In this document: piece after piece, positions 7,460-16,666 of the stretch | Layout of the letters: the number at the start of each line of letters is the position of its first letter | How positions within the stretch are numbered: the stretch's first letter is position 1 | NCBI GenBank assembly: GCA_963812255.1 | Contig: CAWEUM010000005.1 | Span: forward strand, 496,001-560,000 | Source of the DNA: DATJGR01 sp963812255 | Lineage (GTDB): Bacteria > Pseudomonadota > Gammaproteobacteria > Pseudomonadales > Azotimanducaceae | Direction: 5' to 3' | DNA length: 64,000 nt | Notes under the pieces: model-generated | The model's database searches: none | What the model saw: only the letters and a program-made list of their open reading frames with translations | What the model was told of the DNA's origin: nothing | Made by a program: the position numbers and the translations under genes

Positions 7460-8995
7460 ATGTCGATCACGAAAGCGAAATCCAATGCAAAGACCCATTT
7501 CGACGTGGTGATTGTCGGGGCAGGTATCTCCGGCATTGGCTCTGCGTATCACCTGCAGCAGCAGTGCCCGAGCAAGAGCTACGTGATCCTCGAAGCGAAG
7601 AAGACGTTCGGGGGTACGTGGGAAACGCACAAGTACCCGGGCGTTCGGTCCGATTCCGATCTCTACACGTTCGGCTATCGATTCAAGCCATGGGTCGGCG
7701 CGCCGATCGCGAGCGGAGAGGAAATCCTCAAGTACATGGGCGAGGTGATCGAGGAGAACGGCATCGGGCCGCACATCCGCTATGGGCATCGGATTGCACG
7801 GTGCACCTGGTCGAGCGCCGACAACCTATGGAGCGTCGAAGCGGAACGCGCCGATGGCTCCGCGACCGCGTTCACCTGCAACTTTCTGTGGATGTGCCAG
7901 GGCTACTACAACCACGACAAGCCCTACGTCCCCGAGTGGCCCGGCATGGACAAGTTCAAAGGCTTGTTCGTTCACGCCCAACTCTGGGATCCGAAGATCG
8001 ATTACACGGGGAAGCGCATTCTGGTAATTGGATCGGGCGCGACCGCCGCGACGGTGATACCGGCGTTTGCCGAAAAGGCCGCGCACGTGACAATGGTGCA
8101 GCGTTCGCCTACGTATTTCTTCTGCAGCGAGAATCGCAACGAGCTCGCCGATCGATTGCGGCAGATCGGCATCGACGAAGACACGATTCACCGCGTCGTG
8201 CGCGCGCAAATCATGCACGATCAGAATCTGATGACGCAGCGTTGCCTCACCGAGCCCGATACCGTGTTCGAGGAATTGAAGGCATTGATCCGCCAATACG
8301 CGGGCGAAGACTTCCAGTTCGAACCGCACTTCACACCGAAGTATCGAGTCTGGCAGCAACGCCTGGCGTTCTGTCCCGACGGCGACGTCTTCAAAGCGGC
8401 GGCCGCCGGCAAGCTGACGGTCGTTACCGATACCTTGCAGACCTTCACCGAAAAAGGCATCCGCACTGCCTCGGGCAAAGAGATCCAAGCCGACATCATC
8501 GTGGCCGCCACCGGATTTCGCTTATCGGTGATGGGCGAAATCCCGTTCGTCGTGGATGGCAAGCCGATCGACTGGCACGACACGATCACGTACCGAGGCA
8601 TGATGTTCACTGGCGTGCCGAATCTGGCCTGGGTCTTCGGCTATTTCCGCGCCAGTTGGACATTGCGCGTCGATATGCTCGGCGACTTCGTATGCAAGAT
8701 CCTCAACCATATGAACGAGATTGGTGCGAAGCGGATTGAGGTGGGTCTCCGCGGCGAAGACGCGGACATGGAGATCCTGCCGTGGATCGAGCAGGAGAAT
8801 TTCAATCCAGGTTATCTGATGCGCGATCTCGACCGGCTGCCGCGGCGCGGTGCGAAGCCCGAATGGCGGCACAACCAGGACTATTGGGCCGAGCGAGTGG
8901 AGATCCCGGCGATCGACCTCGATGGCGCGGAGTTCCTGTATGACGGCAAGCAGCGCGCGAAGAAGCGCAGCGCGCGAAAGGTCGAGGTCGCCTGA
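7460..8995 (+). CDS. Flavin-containing (Baeyer-Villiger-type) monooxygenase
   Basis: The product is 511 residues starting at MSITKAKSNA, with AGGAGA 6 nt upstream. It has an N-terminal FAD Rossmann motif (GAGISG, residues 20-25), then GGTWETHKYPGVRSDSD. The Baeyer-Villiger fingerprint FKGLFVHAQLWD (residues 166-177, FxGxxxHxxxW-P/D) is followed by the NADPH motif GSGATAAT (191-198). Proline is replaced by Asp at the last fingerprint position, as in the FMO-like branch. The enzyme would insert oxygen into a ketone or oxygenate a soft nucleophile using NADPH and O2. It is divergent from the NarL-type two-component genes; control by them is possible but unproven. Confidence 0.85.
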   Translation: MSITKAKSNAKTHFDVVIVGAGISGIGSAYHLQQQCPSKSYVILEAKKTFGGTWETHKYPGVRSDSDLYTFGYRFKPWVGAPIASGEEILKYMGEVIEENGIGPHIRYGHRIARCTWSSADNLWSVEAERADGSATAFTCNFLWMCQGYYNHDKPYVPEWPGMDKFKGLFVHAQLWDPKIDYTGKRILVIGSGATAATVIPAFAEKAAHVTMVQRSPTYFFCSENRNELADRLRQIGIDEDTIHRVVRAQIMHDQNLMTQRCLTEPDTVFEELKALIRQYAGEDFQFEPHFTPKYRVWQQRLAFCPDGDVFKAAAAGKLTVVTDTLQTFTEKGIRTASGKEIQADIIVAATGFRLSVMGEIPFVVDGKPIDWHDTITYRGMMFTGVPNLAWVFGYFRASWTLRVDMLGDFVCKILNHMNEIGAKRIEVGLRGEDADMEILPWIEQENFNPGYLMRDLDRLPRRGAKPEWRHNQDYWAERVEIPAIDLDGAEFLYDGKQRAKKRSARKVEVA

Positions 8996-9020
8996 GGCAG
9001 CGCTTCTACTAAGCGGCGAA

Positions 9021-9872
9021 CTACTCCGCGAACGAATTCAGTCGATACAGCTCGAGCAACAGGCGCGTTGGCTTCACGCCGAACGGCTCGAACCATTTCG
9101 CCCACGTTCTGCCGACGTCGCCGGACAGATAGATGTCGGATAGGGCGCGATTGATCGCGAGACGGAAGTCCGCATCGTTGCGCGGCAGCGGGAACGCGAG
9201 TGACTCGGCGGACAAAAGATCCGCCGTCATCTGCAGCTCATTCTGCTTCCCCGACGTCATGCCGAGTCCAAGCAGCGTCGCCTGATCGCCCGCCATCGCA
9301 TCGATCTTCTTGTCGAGGAGCATCTGCAGCGCCTCGCGGTTGTTCGCAACCGGCACGACGTGCGCGTTCATATGACGCTCCTCGAGCGTCTTGGTCACGA
9401 CGCGCTCCGTGGTCGTGGCTTTGGTCACGGCCACTTTACGGCCATCGAGATCGTCGAACGAATGAACCGGCGAGGCGGTGCGCGTCATCAGACTCGTGCC
9501 CGTGATGTAGAACAGCACCGAGAAATCGACGTTCTCCATCCGCGCGAACGTGACGGTGGTCGTCCCGCATTCGATCTGCGCGCGGCCATCGACGATCGCT
9601 TGCAGACGATCGTGGGCGGTCACCTCGACGAATTCGACATTGAGCGATGGAAGACCAAGTTGCTTTGCGAGGCGGTCAGCGACCATTCGGCAGAGATCGA
9701 CCGAGAATCCGGTCGGCGCTTCGTCAGCGTGCGCGGACGAGAACGGCGGCAGGTCGGTGCGGTACGCGATCTTCAGCACCTTGTCCTTGCGCACGGAGTC
9801 GAGTGCGCCGCCGAACGCGGATTGTGTTGCGAGGAAGCCGAGAAGAACCAGACCGACAATGCGAACGCCCAT
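9021..9872 (-). CDS. Periplasmic amino-acid-type ABC solute-binding protein
   Basis: The product is 283 residues with a signal peptide at residues 1-21 (hydrophobic core VGLVLLGFLATQSAFG). The SBP_bac_3 domain follows: KVLKIAYRTDLPPFS, then GFSVDLCRMVADRLA, and DGRAQIECGTTTVTFAR, a typical polar-amino-acid binding loop. No permease or ATPase gene lies alongside, so it is an orphan that may serve a distant transporter or act as a soluble sensor. It is convergent with the upstream monooxygenase. Its role in amino-acid uptake is inferred from the family. Confidence 0.8.
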   Translation of the reverse strand: MGVRIVGLVLLGFLATQSAFGGALDSVRKDKVLKIAYRTDLPPFSSAHADEAPTGFSVDLCRMVADRLAKQLGLPSLNVEFVEVTAHDRLQAIVDGRAQIECGTTTVTFARMENVDFSVLFYITGTSLMTRTASPVHSFDDLDGRKVAVTKATTTERVVTKTLEERHMNAHVVPVANNREALQMLLDKKIDAMAGDQATLLGLGMTSGKQNELQMTADLLSAESLAFPLPRNDADFRLAINRALSDIYLSGDVGRTWAKWFEPFGVKPTRLLLELYRLNSFAE

Positions 9873-10034
9873 CCCACTCCCTCCATCCCGATCGAAGCAC
9901 CAAGGTAACGAACGAGACCGCCTGCTGTCACTTGGCCATGCTCCGGAGCGAGACGTGCTCGCTTCGTCGCGCCGCAGCCGATGCCGTCATTAGACTCGAC
10001 GGGTACTCGCGTGATACTCAGCCCGATTCACGCA

Positions 10035-10649
10035 TCACAGCCGGGCAATCCATGGGTGGCCCGGGTGCGCGATCTGCAGCGCGTGCGCGAGCCAGGCGCG
10101 CGAGGGCGCATCCAGCCATGGCACGCATGCATTGAAGTCGGCCGCATCCTTTTCGCCAAGCGCCTTCGCCTTGAACAGCAGCGCACCCTGCGCCGTCAGG
10201 TGAGGAACGCCATTGCGCGAGGCAACCATGTTGGCGCGCGGCGCGCGCACCCGCTCGTCGCGACGGAAGATCCAGGTATCCGCGTCGCCGGGTTCGAGCA
10301 TGATGTCCATGCGCCACACGCGCAACCCAGGCTCAAGCACCCAGTTCTGACGCTTGTCCGCATCCACAGTTGCATGCTTCGGCAGTGCGCGCACCTCGCC
10401 ATCACCCACCGAAAACAACTCGAATGCTGCGAGATGGCGCCGAATCACGGGAAAGTACGCACGCGGTATCGCAATCTCGATATCCGCATGCGCACGCGTT
10501 CGCTCGCCTAGCCACAGATCGATCGCCCAGCCACCAACGACGCACCACGGCGCGGGCATGCCGGCCAGGACCGTGGCCACTTCATCTGGATGCCACGGCT
10601 GCCAGGCGTCCAGTCCCGGACCGTCCCATTGTCGAGCGGCATCGTTCAT
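10035..10649 (-). CDS. Nucleotidyltransferase-fold protein, aminoglycoside adenylyltransferase-like
   Basis: The product is 204 residues. The N-terminal nucleotidyltransferase core has VVGGWAIDLWLGERTRAHADIEIAI: a GGW(A)-type glycine motif followed by the acidic metal-binding strand, with D-x-E in place of the more usual D-x-D. A second acidic strand is WRMDIMLEP. The arrangement matches the Aminoglyc_resit/LinB-like family, which contains drug adenylyltransferases but also many proteins of unknown substrate. There is no resistance context here. It lies at the edge of a degraded island and could be part of it. Confidence 0.65.
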   Translation of the reverse strand: MNDAARQWDGPGLDAWQPWHPDEVATVLAGMPAPWCVVGGWAIDLWLGERTRAHADIEIAIPRAYFPVIRRHLAAFELFSVGDGEVRALPKHATVDADKRQNWVLEPGLRVWRMDIMLEPGDADTWIFRRDERVRAPRANMVASRNGVPHLTAQGALLFKAKALGEKDAADFNACVPWLDAPSRAWLAHALQIAHPGHPWIARL

Positions 10650-11129
10650 TGTTGGCGATACCTACGTCGGCAGCCGCGATAGTCTGAGCAACAGCTCATT
10701 CAAACACTCCGTTGCAGACTTGCCGGCACTGTCAATCACCATGCGATCCGTCGTCCACGCGTGCTACTCACACGTCTCGACTGCATGCCGCGTGGGCAGC
10801 CCCACTCCTGCCACCTCGAATTCGCGCGTCTCCACACGCCGTCGGAGGATAGGAAACACGAACCACCTCTTCGCGAACCGTGCTGAGTATCACGCGACTG
10901 GGCGGCGAAGCGGAAGCAACGATTGAGTTCGCCAGGGATGGGCCATCACCCGAACGGCTGATGGCCGAGCGACTCCGCGCCATCATCGCTGACGTTGGTT
11001 TAGGGGATCGCAGTGCCCACTCAGGTGCCCAACCTATCGTCACTCACCGCGACTCAACATGATCTACGGTGTTGAGAACCGAACCTAAATCGTTCTGTTG
11101 GATTTCGGTACCTCACGCTGGATTACAAA
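10650..11129. other. Non-coding, apparently decayed stretch upstream of the nucleotidyltransferase
   Basis: About 480 bp without a supportable gene. On the minus strand, positions ~10670-10755 read HAWTTDRMVIDSAGKSATEC and then LNELLLRLSRLPT before a stop. This resembles the C-terminal helix of a P-loop kinase, but the frame is closed three codons upstream. A 60-codon plus-strand frame at 10880-11062 has no recognisable features. Confidence 0.35.
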
Positions 11130-11216
11130 GTCAGTTCACTGAAAATCCGCATGTCGGCACTGTGCGACGACCGGTTCAATTCCGCCCTGGCCACAATGTA
11201 AATCAGAGGCCTACGC
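11130..11216 (+). other. tRNA-Phe-like 3' fragment and possible integration-site scar
   Basis: ACTGAAAATCCGCATGTCGG at 11138-11157 matches the anticodon loop (GAA) and variable region of a bacterial tRNA-Phe. CCGGTTCAATTCCGCCC at 11171-11187 matches the T arm and CTGGCCA the acceptor strand, followed by CAA instead of CCA. About 13 extra bases lie between the two parts and no 5' half is visible, so this cannot be a working tRNA. The following AATCAGAGGCCTACG resembles sequence often found just inside tRNA-integrated islands. A degraded tyrosine integrase lies about 100 bp away, which fits an old att site. Confidence 0.4.
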
Positions 11217-11308
11217 ACCCACGCAGATCCGTTGGTCACATCCTGTGCGGATTTCACGCCGAATTGCGTCATCTCAACAGCACCAACTGCGGCTTCGTCC
11301 CCATCCGC

Positions 11309-11536
11309 TCACACACTTGATTCGCCGACTCCAGCCAGACGAGACAGCTCAGGGGCGGAGTAATGCGTGGTCATCCGAGCGGGCCGGTGACCCAACGGGT
11401 CCTGCCGATCCTCGAAGGACACCCCGGCCGCCTGCAAGCGACGACCAAACGTATGCTTGAGGTCATGCACCCGGACTTGAGTCAGTCCCGCCCACTCTCT
11501 GGCGCGAAGCCAAGCGCCGTTCAGCATTCGAATCAC
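11309..11536 (-). pseudogene. C-terminal fragment of a tyrosine (phage-type) integrase
   Basis: The 75-residue frame begins at the equivalent of an internal RMLNGAW segment and contains VRVHDLKHTFGRRLQAAGVS, then LGHRPARMTTHYSAPELSRL. These are the box II motifs of the catalytic domain: H-x-x-R-like HDLKH...R, the LGH motif and the nucleophile Tyr in HYS. The N-terminal arm-binding and core domains are missing on this strand, so it is not functional. A piece that would precede it in an intact integrase lies on the opposite strand immediately upstream (11565-11662). Confidence 0.7.
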
Positions 11537-11564
11537 CGCTCAGCCATCCCTGCCTCGCACGGGT

Positions 11565-11662
11565 GACGAACGGCTGGTGGTGTTGAACGATGGGGCGCGA
11601 TCTGTGATCGAGGCGCCGAGCATTCGACGTATGTGTTTGCGTTCAATGGCACCCAACAGGTC
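11565..11662 (+). pseudogene. Internal integrase fragment in inverted orientation
   Basis: The plus strand reads DERLVVLNDGARSVIEA and then, after a one-base frame change, AEHSTYVFAFNGTQQV. This corresponds to the segment of tyrosine integrases between box I and box II ('...IPLNDVARSVIEAQRGKHPTYVFTYKG...'). In an intact integrase this would join directly to RMLNGAW, which instead starts the fragment on the other strand at 11536. The arrangement suggests that an inversion broke the gene. Confidence 0.5.
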
Positions 11663-11702
11663 GGTGATCCCCAGCCGACCAAAGCGAGTAACTTCAGCTG
11701 GG

Positions 11703-12818
11703 TCAGTACATCCGGTGGCGGAAAAGCCAGCCTGCTGTCACTAGCGTCGAGCCGGCGATGATCGCCATTGGCCAATACTGGCCTGCCAGTTCGGCCATAC
11801 CGGCGCCCTGAAGAAAAACACTCCGGACGATGACCAGGATGTAGCGCATGGGATTCACGTAGGTCAGCGTCTGCACCACATCCGGCATGTTCTCGATAGG
11901 CGTGGCGAAACCGGAGAGAATCACTGCCGGCACGAGGAACAGGAAGGCGCCGAGCAGTGCCTGCTGCTGGGTTTTGGACAGCGAAGAGATCGTCAATCCG
12001 ATGCCGATCGCAGACAACAGGAACAGCCAGATGCCGAGATATAGAGGTAGCAGACCTCCCCGCAGCGGAACCTCGAACCAGAAAACCACCACAAGGATAC
12101 TGAAACTCGCCTCGACGGTACCAATCACCAGTCCGGGCAGCGCCTTGCCGAGGAGTATTTCCGTCGGGCGCAGCGGGGTAACCAGGAGCTGATCGAAGGT
12201 ACCCGCCTCGCGTTCACGCGCTACAGACAAAGCGGTGACCACGAGCGTTACCACCAGTGTCAGCAGGGCAACGATTCCCGGGACGATGAACCATCGCGAC
12301 AGCAGGTTTTCGTTGTACTGCGCCCGCGCGTTGAGCTCTCCCGGTGGGGATGGGAAATTCCGGGTGGCGGCCCACTCCAGATTGAATCCCGTCAGGATCG
12401 CACGCGCGTAGCCAAGGGCGATGAGCGCGGTGTTGGAATTGCGCCCGTCGATGATCAGCTGGATGTCTCCCGATTGTCCCCGGGCAAGGCGGCGCCCGAA
12501 GTCGGGCCGGATAGAAAGCACCATCAGCGCTCTGCGTTCGTCGATCGCCTCGGCGATCTCTTCCTGCGAGCCCAGTGTTGCTACCTGCTCGAATGCCTCG
12601 GAGCCATTGAAGCGGGCCACCAGCTCTCTCGCCGCGGCGCTTCCATCCGCATCGTAGATGGCCAGTGCCACGTGGTTCACGTCGAATGTGGCGGCATAAC
12701 CGAACACCAGCAACTGGATGATCGGCGGCCCAATCACGACGAAGCGGCTGCGCTTGTCCTGCAGCAGGGCCAGGAATTCCTTGATCGACAACGCCAGCAC
12801 ATGCCGCAAAAGGCCCAC
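11703..12818 (-). CDS. ABC-2 type export permease (second of pair)
   Basis: The product is 371 residues, started at the GTG 2 bp after the stop of the upstream permease. It has an N-terminal transmembrane helix (IGPPIIQLLVFGYAATF), a ~150-residue extracytoplasmic domain, and then five helices in the C-terminal half (VALLTLVVTLVVTALSVAR; AILSGFATPIENMPD is the typical ABC2 loop before the last helices). It resembles YhhJ/YbhS-type permeases. With the paired permease, the tandem ATPase and the HlyD protein it forms a complete exporter, probably for hydrophobic drugs or toxic compounds. Confidence 0.85.
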   Translation of the reverse strand: MGLLRHVLALSIKEFLALLQDKRSRFVVIGPPIIQLLVFGYAATFDVNHVALAIYDADGSAAARELVARFNGSEAFEQVATLGSQEEIAEAIDERRALMVLSIRPDFGRRLARGQSGDIQLIIDGRNSNTALIALGYARAILTGFNLEWAATRNFPSPPGELNARAQYNENLLSRWFIVPGIVALLTLVVTLVVTALSVAREREAGTFDQLLVTPLRPTEILLGKALPGLVIGTVEASFSILVVVFWFEVPLRGGLLPLYLGIWLFLLSAIGIGLTISSLSKTQQQALLGAFLFLVPAVILSGFATPIENMPDVVQTLTYVNPMRYILVIVRSVFLQGAGMAELAGQYWPMAIIAGSTLVTAGWLFRHRMY

Positions 12819-12820
12819 GT

Positions 12821-13960
12821 CTACTCCAACCTCTTGCTGAACTTGTGCCACACGAGGCTCAGAAACAGAGCCGCCATCGCTACAAGGGCCAGCATGTCGG
12901 GGACAATCACGCGCCACAGGTTGCCGGCCAAAAACACTGTCTGCAGCACGCTCACGAAATACCGCGCCGGTACGATGTGGGTAACAAGCTGAATCACCGA
13001 GGGCATCGAGCGGATGTCGAAGATGAACCCAGACAGGATGAACGCCGGCAGAAAGGTGACGATGATGGCGATCTGACCCGCAACGAACTGGCTTTTCGCG
13101 AGAATCGAGATCAGCAGGCCCATGCCCAGCACGGTGGACATGAACAGTGCGGACGCCAGCAACAGCACCCAGAACGACCCACGTAGCGGCACATCGAACA
13201 CCCAAACCGCCATCGCAACGGTCATGAGCATGCCGCCCATTCCCAGCGCGAAGTAAGGTATCAGCTTGCCGAGCAGGAATTCGTGGACGCGGATCGGAGA
13301 TACCATCAGCGCCTCCAGTGTGCCGCGCTCCCACTCCCGCGCCACCACCAGCGCCGTCAACAGCGCCCCGATGAGCGTCATGATGACGGCGATGAGCCCC
13401 GGTACCAGGTAGTCGCGGCTCACCAACGCGGAGTTGAACCAGACGCGATATTCCAGGTTTACGGCGGGCTGCAGCGACCCGCCCTGCGCAGCGGCGTAAT
13501 CCTCCAGCCAACGTATCCATGCACCTCGCACGTAGCCCGCGAGCAACCGCGCCTGATTCGCGTTCACCCCGTCCAGCATCACGCTAATCGGAGCATCCCT
13601 GCGGCTCAGCAGGCGATCGGCGAAGCCAGCCCGTAGCCACACGATTCCATCCACGCGCCGTTCACGCAGCGCCCGCTCCGCATCCTGGATGGTCGAGAAC
13701 CGCTCGCTGCGGAAATATTCGGACTGTTCAAAGCCGGCCGAGAACCGTTCGGTTTCCGGTCCCGGCTGTTCGACCACGATCGCCACCGGAACGTCGCGTG
13801 CGTTCAGGGATACGCCGTATCCGAACAGCAACAGCAAAAAGAGGGGCATGACAAACGCGATCGCCAGGCTGGACGGATCGCGGAGAATCTGCAGCCCTTC
13901 CTTGCGCACCATCGCCAGAAGGCGGGTTGCACTGCCGCCCGCAGCAGCTTTCCAGCTCAT
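12821..13960 (-). CDS. ABC-2 type export permease (first of pair)
   Basis: The product is 379 residues with the same layout as the neighbouring permease: one N-terminal helix (LAIAFVMPLFLLLLFGYGVS), a periplasmic loop domain, and five C-terminal helices with the loop FILSGFIFDIRSMPSVIQLV. Its ATG overlaps the stop of the ATPase gene by 4 bp (ATGA), indicating coupled translation. The two permeases are paralogous and probably form a heterodimer, as for YbhS/YbhR. Confidence 0.87.
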   Translation of the reverse strand: MSWKAAAGGSATRLLAMVRKEGLQILRDPSSLAIAFVMPLFLLLLFGYGVSLNARDVPVAIVVEQPGPETERFSAGFEQSEYFRSERFSTIQDAERALRERRVDGIVWLRAGFADRLLSRRDAPISVMLDGVNANQARLLAGYVRGAWIRWLEDYAAAQGGSLQPAVNLEYRVWFNSALVSRDYLVPGLIAVIMTLIGALLTALVVAREWERGTLEALMVSPIRVHEFLLGKLIPYFALGMGGMLMTVAMAVWVFDVPLRGSFWVLLLASALFMSTVLGMGLLISILAKSQFVAGQIAIIVTFLPAFILSGFIFDIRSMPSVIQLVTHIVPARYFVSVLQTVFLAGNLWRVIVPDMLALVAMAALFLSLVWHKFSKRLE

Positions 13961-15696
13961 CCCGGCTGCGCGGGTTGGTCGTGCTGTTGGATCAGTGTGA
14001 TGAATGCATCCTCCATGTCCGGCACCGCCTCACCGGGGCGTTGCGCTTCGCGCTTGATCTCGGCGGGCGTGCCCTGAGCGAGGATCTCACCCTCGGCGAG
14101 AATCACGAGGCGGTCGCAATACTCCGCCTCCTGCAGAAAGTGCGTCGTCACAAGCACGGTTACGCCGGATTCGACGAGCGCGTTGATCTGCCTCCAGAAC
14201 GCCCGTCGCGCCAGAGGGTCAACGCCGGACGTCGGTTCGTCGAGGAACAGAATCTCAGGCTCGTGCATCAGCGCGGCGGCCAGAGCCAGCCGTTGCTGGT
14301 AGCCGATCGGCAGCGCATGTGCCCGGGTGGCCGCGACCGGCCCGAGTTCCAGATTGGAGAGCGCCCATTCGATGCGGTCTCGCCGATGACGGCCTGACAG
14401 ACCGTAGGCGCTGGAAAAAAAATCGAGATTCTGGCGCACGGATAGATCGGCATACAGTGAGAACTTCTGAGCCATGTAGCCAATGCGCGCGCGCGCTCTG
14501 GCGCGTGCTCGGCGCAGATCCACTCCGGCGACCGTCGCCTGGCCCGCGGACAGAGGCAACAACCCGCACAACATGCGGAACAACGTCGTCTTGCCGGCGC
14601 CGTTGGCGCCGAGCAGACCGAAAACTTCACCGCGCTGCACGCTGAACGTCACGTCCCTGACGGCGCAGAAATCGCCGAACATGCGTCGCGCTTCCCGCAC
14701 CCCTATCACTGTCTGATCCGTGCCTTTCTCCACCTGCACCTTCACAGTGGCAAGAGCGTTACGGTCACCGGTCCGCGAGGCCAGCCGCGCAACGAATGCA
14801 TCTTCGAATCGTGGCGGCACGCTGCGGGCGACGAATCCCATCGCCTCGATCCGATCAGGCAGCGCCCCCGGTTCCTGCTCCGCTCCAACGATCCTGACAC
14901 CCTCTCCGGTGATCACTGCATCGAGTACGCCGGGTAAGCCTTCGAGCCTGCCGACCATCGACCGCTTGCTCACGTCTTGCTGCTGGACCACCCAGGTGCG
15001 TCCAGTCAGCGGCTGTGAGAACGCTGCCGGAGGACCCTGATCGAGCACCCGGCCCTCGTGCAACAGCACGATCTCCTGACAACGCTCGGCCTCGTCCAGA
15101 TAGGCCGTGCTGAGCAGAACCGTCATCCCTGAGGCCTCTACCTGTGCGTAGATGATCTGCCACAGTTCCCGGCGCGATACGGGATCAACCCCCACCGTCG
15201 GTTCGTCGAGCAGGAGCAGACGCGGCGTCCGTACCAGGGCGCAGGCCAACCCCAGCTTCTGCTTCATCCCGCCGGACAGCTTGCCGGCGAGCCTTCCAGT
15301 GAACGGGTCGAGCCCGGTCATACCCATGAGCTCCCGGTAACGTTCCGGACGCTCATCGGCGCTCACGCCCTGCATCGAGGCATACAGGTCGAGATTTTCC
15401 TGAACGGTGAGATCCTCATACAGCCCGAAGTGCTGGGGCATATAGCCAATCGCCGCCTGCACGGCCTGGAGCTCGTCGCGCGTATCGTGGCCCAGCACCG
15501 AAAGCGAGCCCTGGTCAGGCAACAGCAACGCCGCCACAAGTCTCATCAGAGTGGTCTTGCCGCTACCGTCGGCGCCTATCAGGCCGGTGACGCCGCCCTC
15601 TGTGATCTCTAAGGACACGTCTTCGAGCGCCTGGATCTGCCTGCCGGCATGATCGAAGACCTTACTCACCCCGACCGCAACGATCGGCGCAGACAT
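13957..15696 (-). CDS. Tandem-domain ABC transporter ATPase
   Basis: The product is 579 residues with two nucleotide-binding domains. NBD1 (about 1-240) has Walker A GADGSGKTT, signature LSGGMKQKLGLA and Walker B LLLLDEPTVGVDP. NBD2 (about 320-560) has Walker A GANGAGKTT, a divergent signature LPIGYQQRLALA in place of LSGG, and Walker B ILFLDEPTSGVDP. The organisation matches YbhF and the ATPase half of RbbA. It couples ATP hydrolysis to the two permeases encoded downstream. The altered NBD2 signature suggests asymmetric ATPase sites. Confidence 0.9.
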   Translation of the reverse strand: MSAPIVAVGVSKVFDHAGRQIQALEDVSLEITEGGVTGLIGADGSGKTTLMRLVAALLLPDQGSLSVLGHDTRDELQAVQAAIGYMPQHFGLYEDLTVQENLDLYASMQGVSADERPERYRELMGMTGLDPFTGRLAGKLSGGMKQKLGLACALVRTPRLLLLDEPTVGVDPVSRRELWQIIYAQVEASGMTVLLSTAYLDEAERCQEIVLLHEGRVLDQGPPAAFSQPLTGRTWVVQQQDVSKRSMVGRLEGLPGVLDAVITGEGVRIVGAEQEPGALPDRIEAMGFVARSVPPRFEDAFVARLASRTGDRNALATVKVQVEKGTDQTVIGVREARRMFGDFCAVRDVTFSVQRGEVFGLLGANGAGKTTLFRMLCGLLPLSAGQATVAGVDLRRARARARARIGYMAQKFSLYADLSVRQNLDFFSSAYGLSGRHRRDRIEWALSNLELGPVAATRAHALPIGYQQRLALAAALMHEPEILFLDEPTSGVDPLARRAFWRQINALVESGVTVLVTTHFLQEAEYCDRLVILAEGEILAQGTPAEIKREAQRPGEAVPDMEDAFITLIQQHDQPAQPG

Positions 15697-15698
15697 GC

Positions 15699-16565
15699 TC
15701 AGCCACCTTCACAGATGCGGCGACCCGGTGTGTCGGTGTCGCGCAGATCCAGTGTCACCGTAGCTGGCATCCCCAGGCGCAGCTCGCCGTCGGGATTGCA
15801 GGTAAACACCCGCATGCGATAGACGAGACGGGTACGAAGCTCCGGCGTCTCGACGTTCTTGGGCGTGAATTCCGCCGTCGGCGATACATAGCCCACCCAG
15901 CCGCGATAAACCTTATCCGGGTAGCTGTCAGTGGTGATCTCCGCGGCAGCGCCGGTCCGCACTTTGCCGAGAGCGGTCTCGGGCAGATAGGCGCGTACCC
16001 AGACAGGGTCAGTCAGGGCAAGCGTGAACACATATGACTGTGGCGACACCATGTCGCCCGGCTCGAGAATCCGCTCCCGGATCACGCCATCGGCGGGAGC
16101 ATGCATCTCCGCGTCGCCAAATGCCTGCTCGGCGAAAGCCACGGCTGCCTCGTCCGCTTTAACCTGCGCCTCCTCCGACTTGTACTTAGCCTCAGCCTCG
16201 TCACGCGTTTCCGCCGAGGCCATCTTGCGTTCCGCCATGCTGGCGATTCGTTTGTAGGAGCTCTTAGCAGCAGCGGCGCGAGCTTTCGAAACTCCGAGCT
16301 GCGCCTGCGCTTGATCCAGTTGCGCTTCCAGCCGCGCCGTGTGCAGCTTGGCCAGCAGCTGGCCCGATTTCACCCGGTCGCCTTCATCCACGTACATCTC
16401 ACCCACATGCTCACTGGCATTGAACGAGAGGCGCACCTCGCGGATGTCGACGTTGCCGAACAGGATCAGCCGGTCAGGGTCCTGGTCAGGCTGACTCACA
16501 TACCACCACCATACGCCACCGGCACCCAGGCCGATAACGACGAGGGCCATCATCACGCGTTTCAT
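15699..16565 (-). CDS. HlyD-family periplasmic adaptor (membrane fusion) protein
   Basis: The product is 288 residues. It has an N-terminal membrane anchor (MMALVVIGLGAGGVWWWYVS), a first lipoyl half (NASEHVGEMYVDEGDRVKSG), a coiled-coil hairpin at about residues 85-155 (Ala/Gln/Lys-rich heptads), and a second lipoyl half (MHAPADGVIRERILEPGDMV) followed by a beta-barrel domain. It resembles YbhG/YhiI, which bridge an inner-membrane ABC exporter to an outer-membrane channel. It is the first gene of the four-gene exporter operon, 2 bp before the ATPase gene. No TolC-like gene is in the window, so a distant one is presumably used. Confidence 0.9.
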   Translation of the reverse strand: MKRVMMALVVIGLGAGGVWWWYVSQPDQDPDRLILFGNVDIREVRLSFNASEHVGEMYVDEGDRVKSGQLLAKLHTARLEAQLDQAQAQLGVSKARAAAAKSSYKRIASMAERKMASAETRDEAEAKYKSEEAQVKADEAAVAFAEQAFGDAEMHAPADGVIRERILEPGDMVSPQSYVFTLALTDPVWVRAYLPETALGKVRTGAAAEITTDSYPDKVYRGWVGYVSPTAEFTPKNVETPELRTRLVYRMRVFTCNPDGELRLGMPATVTLDLRDTDTPGRRICEGG

Positions 16566-16666
16566 TGCGGCTCTTTAAATGGGATTTGCAGGGCATGGTG
16601 TACCTTCTGAGGCGGGCCGGGAACAGGTGAAATCCAAGAAGGCCGACGCAGCTCATCGAATGCGGC

